From: Dipteris shenzhenensis
Lineage: Eukaryota > Polypodiophyta > Polypodiopsida > Gleicheniales
Reading direction: 5' to 3' (one strand)
DNA length: 64,000 bases
Assembly (NCBI GenBank): GCA_047967505.1
Contig: CM106538.1
Below are positions 59,681 to 64,000 of this stretch, one piece after another (the stretch's first letter is position 1; each line of letters starts with the position of its first letter). The translations under genes and the position numbers were made by a program. The notes beneath the pieces are model-generated. The model was not told the DNA's origin and did no database searches. It saw nothing but the letters and a program-made list of their open reading frames with translations.

Positions 59681-59689
59681 AACGTTAAA

Positions 59690-59830
59690 TTTAAAAATTG
59701 AAAATCCGAATTTTAAAATTTAAAATTTAAAGTTCAAAATTCAAAATTCAAAATTTAAAATAAAAAATTCAAATTTGAAATTTCAAAATTTAAATTTCAA
59801 GTTTCAAGTTTCAAATTTTGAAATTCAAAT
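59690..59830. repeat. AATTT/AAATT simple-sequence tract
   Basis: Short words AAAATTCAAATTTG and their complements alternate for 140 bp, able to pair with one another. Similar words occur at 8490-8525, 24670-24770 and 60960-61050. Confidence 0.8.
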
Positions 59831-61049
59831 CTAGAGATCCTACTTTTAAAAAATTCGTACATGCTTTTCATGATTCACGCTATTACACTTTAAAATCATA
59901 TTATTACTTTAAAAGCAAACCAGAAAATCTAAAACTATTAAAAAACCAAAACTTTAAAAGGCAAAGCTAAACAAACCTTTTAAACCAAGCATAAAAAGTA
60001 AACCTATGAGAAGGAATTGAATTCATCTTCATGGGGGATCAAGTGCTAGGCTTACCTTGTTCTCTCCCTTCCTAGATCTCAAATGTGTAACTAGGGTGGT
60101 TTGAGAGCCTTAGGACAATGTCTTAGATGGGGTAGTTCTTGGAAAACACTCCTCCACCCTTGGTTAGCTAATTGCAAGCAAAAAAGTTTAAAACTATGTC
60201 AAAATAAGAGGTCTCGGGAGGCTCCCCATCCTAGTTTTGTCCTAACAGTGTGCACTTAACTATGCAGGTTTTAAACTTCCATTACCGATTCAACTCTCCA
60301 TAAATTCCACATGCAATAGTTGGATTAGAAAGAGGTCCTTTTTTTTTTTTTTTTGGCTCTACATTTCCCTCGGTTCTCCTTCCAATCCTCTGGATGAAAT
60401 CCTTTCTCCTGTTACACAAAATCCCCTCAATTCTGCTTCCACTCCTCTGCTGGATGAAATCCCCTCTTGACACTCCTCTCTCCTGGCCAATCCCCTCTTA
60501 TATGAAGTGCCCCCTCCATCCTTCTGCCGCTCCTCTCGATGAAATCCCCCTCAGTTCTCCTTCCACTCCTCTGGACGAAATCCCCTCTCCTCTTGCACGA
60601 AATCCCCAATTTCTGGCGCTCTTCTCTTTGTGCTTCTTCCCTTTGGCTCGTCTTTTGTTTGCCAGCAAGAAAGACAACTCCTATAATTGCTATAGCTACT
60701 CTCTATACATCTCCTACGATTGCTTGAAATCCAAAGAGCACAAGCTCACGAACAACAATGGCTACTCAATGATCCAAGTAAGAAAACGAAAGAAATCAAA
60801 AGTGTACCTAATTCATGCATGTTCTCCATTTTTTCCATTTCGGAACACCACGATTTGAAAGAAAGAGTCTTGTAAAAGTAGGAATCTCGAAGTGTGATTT
60901 GAAAGTAGGGTCTTTAGTATATGATTTGACTTTCAGATCTTGAAATTTGAATGTTGAATTTTGTATCTAAGATTTTGAATTTTGAATCTAAGATTTTGAA
61001 TTTTTCAGATTTGAAATTTGAATCTTAAGATTTGAATTTTAAATTTTAA
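59831..61049. other. No gene seen; weak 35-50-bp repeat at 60360-60620
   Basis: Between the satellite blocks, a CT-rich segment repeats CTCCTCTGGATGAAATCCCC-like units about five times (60370-60610). The plus-strand frame 60394-60858 across it is partly repeat-made and has no recognised motif. A CAG/GTAAGAAA splice-like junction near 60775-60785 is the only gene-like sign. Confidence 0.4.
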
Positions 61050-62262
61050 ATGGGGAGATTTGGCCATGTGGCCAAATCTTCTGGCTTTTTTCAAAACATA
61101 CAAGATTTGGTCATAGGGCCAAATCTCCCTAGACCTTGTTGATTTGAAAGAAGCTATAAAGATTTGGCATCACAACTAAATCTTCCTAAACCTTGCTGCT
61201 TTGAAAAGATTTGGCCACACAACCAAATCTTCCTTGACACTCGTGATTAGAAAGAAGATAGCAAGATTTGGTCGCATGGCCAAATCTCTCTAGACCCTCA
61301 TGATTAGAAAGAAGCTAGCAAGATTTGGCTACACAGCCAAATCTCCTTAGACCCAGGTGATTTAAAAGAAGCTAGAAAGATTTGGCATCACAACCAAATC
61401 TCCCCAAATCCTGCTGCTTTAAAAATTTGGCCACACGGCCAAATCTCCCTAGACCCTTTGATTAGAAAGAAGCTAGCAAGATTTGGCCACACAGCCAAAT
61501 CTCCCTAGTGCGACCAAATCTCCCTAGACCCTTGTGATTAGAAAGAAGCTAGCAAGATTTGGCCGCACATCCAAATCTCCCTAAACCCTCGTGACTTATA
61601 AAAAGCTAGAAAGATTTCACATCGTAGCCAAATCTCCCCAAACCTTAGTGCTTTGAAAAGATTTGGCTACACGGCCAAATCTCCCCAAACCCTGGTGCTT
61701 TGAAAAGATTTGGCTGCATGGCCAAATCTCCCCAAACCCTGGTGCTTTGAAAAGTTTTGGCTGCATGGCCAAATCTCCCCAAACCCTAGTGCTTTGAAAA
61801 GATTTAGCCGCACGGCCAAATCTCCATAGACCCTTGTGATTAGAAAGAAGCTAGCAAGATTTGACTACATGCAAATCTCCCCAAACCCTGGTGCTTTGAA
61901 AAGATTTGGCCACATGGCCAAATCTCCAGAGACCCTCGTGATTAGAAAGAAGCTAGCAAGATTTGGCCGCACAGCCAAATCTCCCTAAACCCAAGTGATT
62001 TAAAAGAAGCTAGAAAGATTTGACTGATTTGAAAGAAGCTAGCAAGATTTGGTTGCACAGCCAAATCTCTCCAGACCCTAGTGCTTTGAAAGAAGCCCAC
62101 AAGATCTGGGCATAAGGCCAAATCTCCCCAAACTTTGGTGCTTTGAAAGAAGCCCATATGATTTGGCCACACATCCAAACCTCCCCTTCTAGTGCTTTAA
62201 AAGAAGCCCATAAGATTTGGCCACACGGCCAAATCTCCCTAGTGCAACCAAATCTCCCTAGA
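61050..62262. repeat. Palindromic satellite block B (about 55-60-bp units)
   Basis: About twenty units share the core AAGATTTGGCCNCACGGCCAAATCTCCC and a spacer CCTNGTGCTTTGAAAAG or CCCTTGTGATTAGAAAGAAGCTAG. The first core (61056-61079) is a perfect palindrome with 11-bp arms. All spacers run in one direction, unlike block A. Subfamilies (GATTAGAAAG and CTTTGAAAAG spacers) occur in local runs, showing array growth by unequal exchange. It abuts the coding region starting at about 62280. Confidence 0.93.
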
Positions 62263-62279
62263 ATCTAGTGCTTTCTCAA

Positions 62280-64000
62280 ATCTACTACTATGTCTAGAGT
62301 CAATTCTAGATTCTATTTTAGACACAAATGTGAAGAAGGTTGAGAAAGTTGTAAGTGGATTTGGAGAAAAAAGCATACCTTGGTACTTTGACATATATAG
62401 TATTGAGGGAGCATAGTTAACACGAGTTCACTTATTTGTTTTGTTACCTAATAAAAGTGCATACACTTGTGTTGGATCGGCACATTAAATCACTGAAGAT
62501 GTGGTTGGAAAAGAGGGAGATATTGGATTGTTGACCATTATAAATCAAAAATTTCTCTTGGATCCCAGTGATTATGAAGCATCTCGTATGAAGTCTGATG
62601 TAGATGACAACATGCACTCAAGAGGCTTGATAAGTGTTGAATCAATTGATGGAAATAAAATTGACACAGTGACAACAATGATTGAATCATATCGCAAAGT
62701 TTTAGCAACATTAAAAAAGTGTAAGAGTGGGGAAGGAACAGAGAAAGGAAAGTCGACTATGGTTCAAGCACCAGGTGGTAGCAGAGAAGGGGCAAAGAAA
62801 GGAAAGCTAACTGTAGTTGATGTACCACAAGAAGGAACACCTCCAGAGGGTATGCTAGCAGTTGTGGAAAGAAGCAGTGGTAGTGAATTGTAGCCAAGTG
62901 GAAAGGTCATAGGAAAAAAAGAGCAAAAGAAACCATCAAGCTTGGTGGAATATGAAAAATACTATCCATTCGGGTTGCATGCAAGATTTCCAATTCCGGT
63001 TGCAAGATGTGTATATAGAGGGTTGAACAAAGAGCATGTCGAGAAGCTTGCTACAGACTTTGGTTATAACTCTAGGCCTCCTACTACTGTAGCGGATTTA
63101 ATGCCTTTCAATCCTAAAACAAAGCAGCCCCTGGAAAGGGTAGATAAAAAGGATTTAACCAAGTGCCACTACTGGATACTATCTGGACAACATTCAGTAT
63201 ATGCTACTAAAATATTCACAGCTAATGGTGATAACAGCACGGTCCAAAGAAAGAACTACTACCACACCCACCAGGCGAGGATTGTAGTGAATTGTCCCGC
63301 ACGCTTTTGTGTGGAGATATCAAAGATGGCAAACCTGGAGTCTCAAAATATCTTGAGACAATCTCCATACATTGATATACTTAAGCAGGTGAGGGGACAA
63401 TGGATTCTCTTTAACAAACCCAAGAAAGCACAATAAGGGCTTGCAAAAGGACATCCAGATCGTGAGAATTGGGATGTAAGTACAGATTTTAATTATGAAT
63501 CATTTTTTACAAGTCTGTTTTCTTAATTATTGCATTCTAATGGATTTTTATCTTTTGTAGGCTTTCATTGACACTGGCAAGGTAACATTGGGCAATAGCT
63601 TTGCCACGAAGGATGTACATATGATAATCATAAGCGATGTCATTTATGATGGTTGGATCTCCATCCTTGAGGATTACATTGCAGGAAAATATTCACAAGA
63701 TGGAAAATGCTATAGGTAACCCATAGTCTCAATGTTTAGATGCTTGCATGGATTGAGTGATGACCAAATTAGTCAAATTCAAAATGACATTAAGGAAGGT
63801 AGAGTAGTCATAGCTAAAACAAAGACTGATGCCATGATTCTTGATATTGAAGGATGAGCTATGCAGATCAAGAGAGATGCTGCACTATAAGAAGAACTTT
63901 ATATGTTTATATCGGCAGAACAACCTTCCTTAATGTTAAAAAATTGGGATGAGTGCAGATTACATTTTAAAATTACTCTAGAATTGTATCATCAGATTTG
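62280..64000 (+). pseudogene. Uncharacterised gene with a ParB-like GQHS motif; runs off the window
   Basis: Plus-strand coding ancestry starts near 62290 (VKKVEKVVSGFGEKSIPWYF) and is open from 62501 to 63436 except for a TAG at 62891-62893. The order is a globular start, a lysine/glycine-rich linker (CKSGEGTEKGKSTMVQAPGG and a second similar unit), then PVARCVYRGLNKEHVEKLAT, TVADLMPFNP and YWILSGQHSVYATKIF (63162-63220). The last block matches the layout of ParB/sulfiredoxin-fold domains, where a GxHR-type motif is usual, so a nuclease or nucleotide-binding role is possible but unproven. After a TAA at 63434, a GTAAGT donor (63476) and a TTTTGTAG acceptor (63560) lead to an exon AFIDTGKVTLGNSFATKDVH, with stops at 63717, 63855 and 63888, all explicable as CGA or CAA decay. 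Confidence 0.55.
63476..63560 (+). other. Spliceosomal intron, 85 bp
   Basis: GTAAGTACAG at 63476 and TTTATCTTTTGTAG ending at 63560 bound a T-rich segment. Joining the flanks keeps a coding-like frame (GHPDRENWD to AFIDTGKV). Confidence 0.7.

Noticed and set aside
58935-62262. CRISPR-like array
   Set aside because: Units are palindromic, of variable length, with repeated rather than unique spacers, in a plant-type nuclear context with no cas genes.

Overview
The window is eukaryotic, and almost certainly nuclear DNA of a seed plant with a very large, slowly purged genome. A gymnosperm is the best guess, inferred from style rather than proven. The signs are: no dense gene order; remains of Ty1/copia, Ty3/gypsy, LINE and small non-autonomous LTR elements; primer-binding sites matching plant initiator-tRNA-Met; a plant UDP-glycosyltransferase relic; plant-type introns (GTAAGT...CAG); and a short secreted cysteine-containing protein with its own TATA box. 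I see no tRNA, rRNA or CRISPR array.

Layout. 1-5.7 kb: two minus-strand copia pieces, a gag at 1-1050 and a gag-to-RNase H body at 2.0-5.7 kb with its 3' LTR. 5.9-9.0 kb: a decayed plus-strand ORF of a probably non-autonomous retroelement, its polypurine tract and a pyrimidine-rich LTR. 9.0-11.85 kb: a multi-exon decayed gene of a repeat-associated family. 12.34-12.67 kb: a histone H3 pseudogene. 13.3-16.25 kb: two minus-strand uncharacterised genes; the upstream one has a second copy in inverted orientation at 20.5-21.8 kb. 18-20 kb: retroelement ends. 22.9-24.1 kb: two long imperfect palindromes (foldback/MITE-like). 24.4-28 kb: an LTR fragment and a gypsy pol relic on the minus strand. 31.9-33.2 and 34.5-35.0 kb: unidentified coding stretches. 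37.1-37.5 kb: the best single intact gene, a small secreted beta/gamma-crystallin/antimicrobial-type protein. 38.3-39.3 kb: a UDP-glycosyltransferase pseudogene. 41.4-47.5 kb: two LINEs in opposite orientation, the left one split by a small LTR element. 48.2-51.0 kb: a plus-strand copia pol containing a solo LTR, then the 5' end of a minus-strand copia whose LTR lies just upstream of a glycine-rich secreted-protein gene (51.1-51.9 kb). 55.7-58.9 kb: a long minus-strand transposase-like gene. 58.9-62.3 kb: two blocks of a palindromic satellite. 62.3-64.0 kb: a plus-strand gene with a ParB-like motif, running off the end.

How the parts relate. Most coding matter is mobile-element derived and broken. 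The in-frame stops are overwhelmingly TGA, TAA and TAG where CGA, CAA or CAG is expected, which suggests long methylation-driven C-to-T decay. Short tandem duplications of 35-136 bp recur across the window. The most interesting unit is 55.7-64.0 kb: two divergent uncharacterised genes, each abutting a block of the same palindromic repeat. It could be the remains of an undescribed DNA transposon with subterminal repeats.
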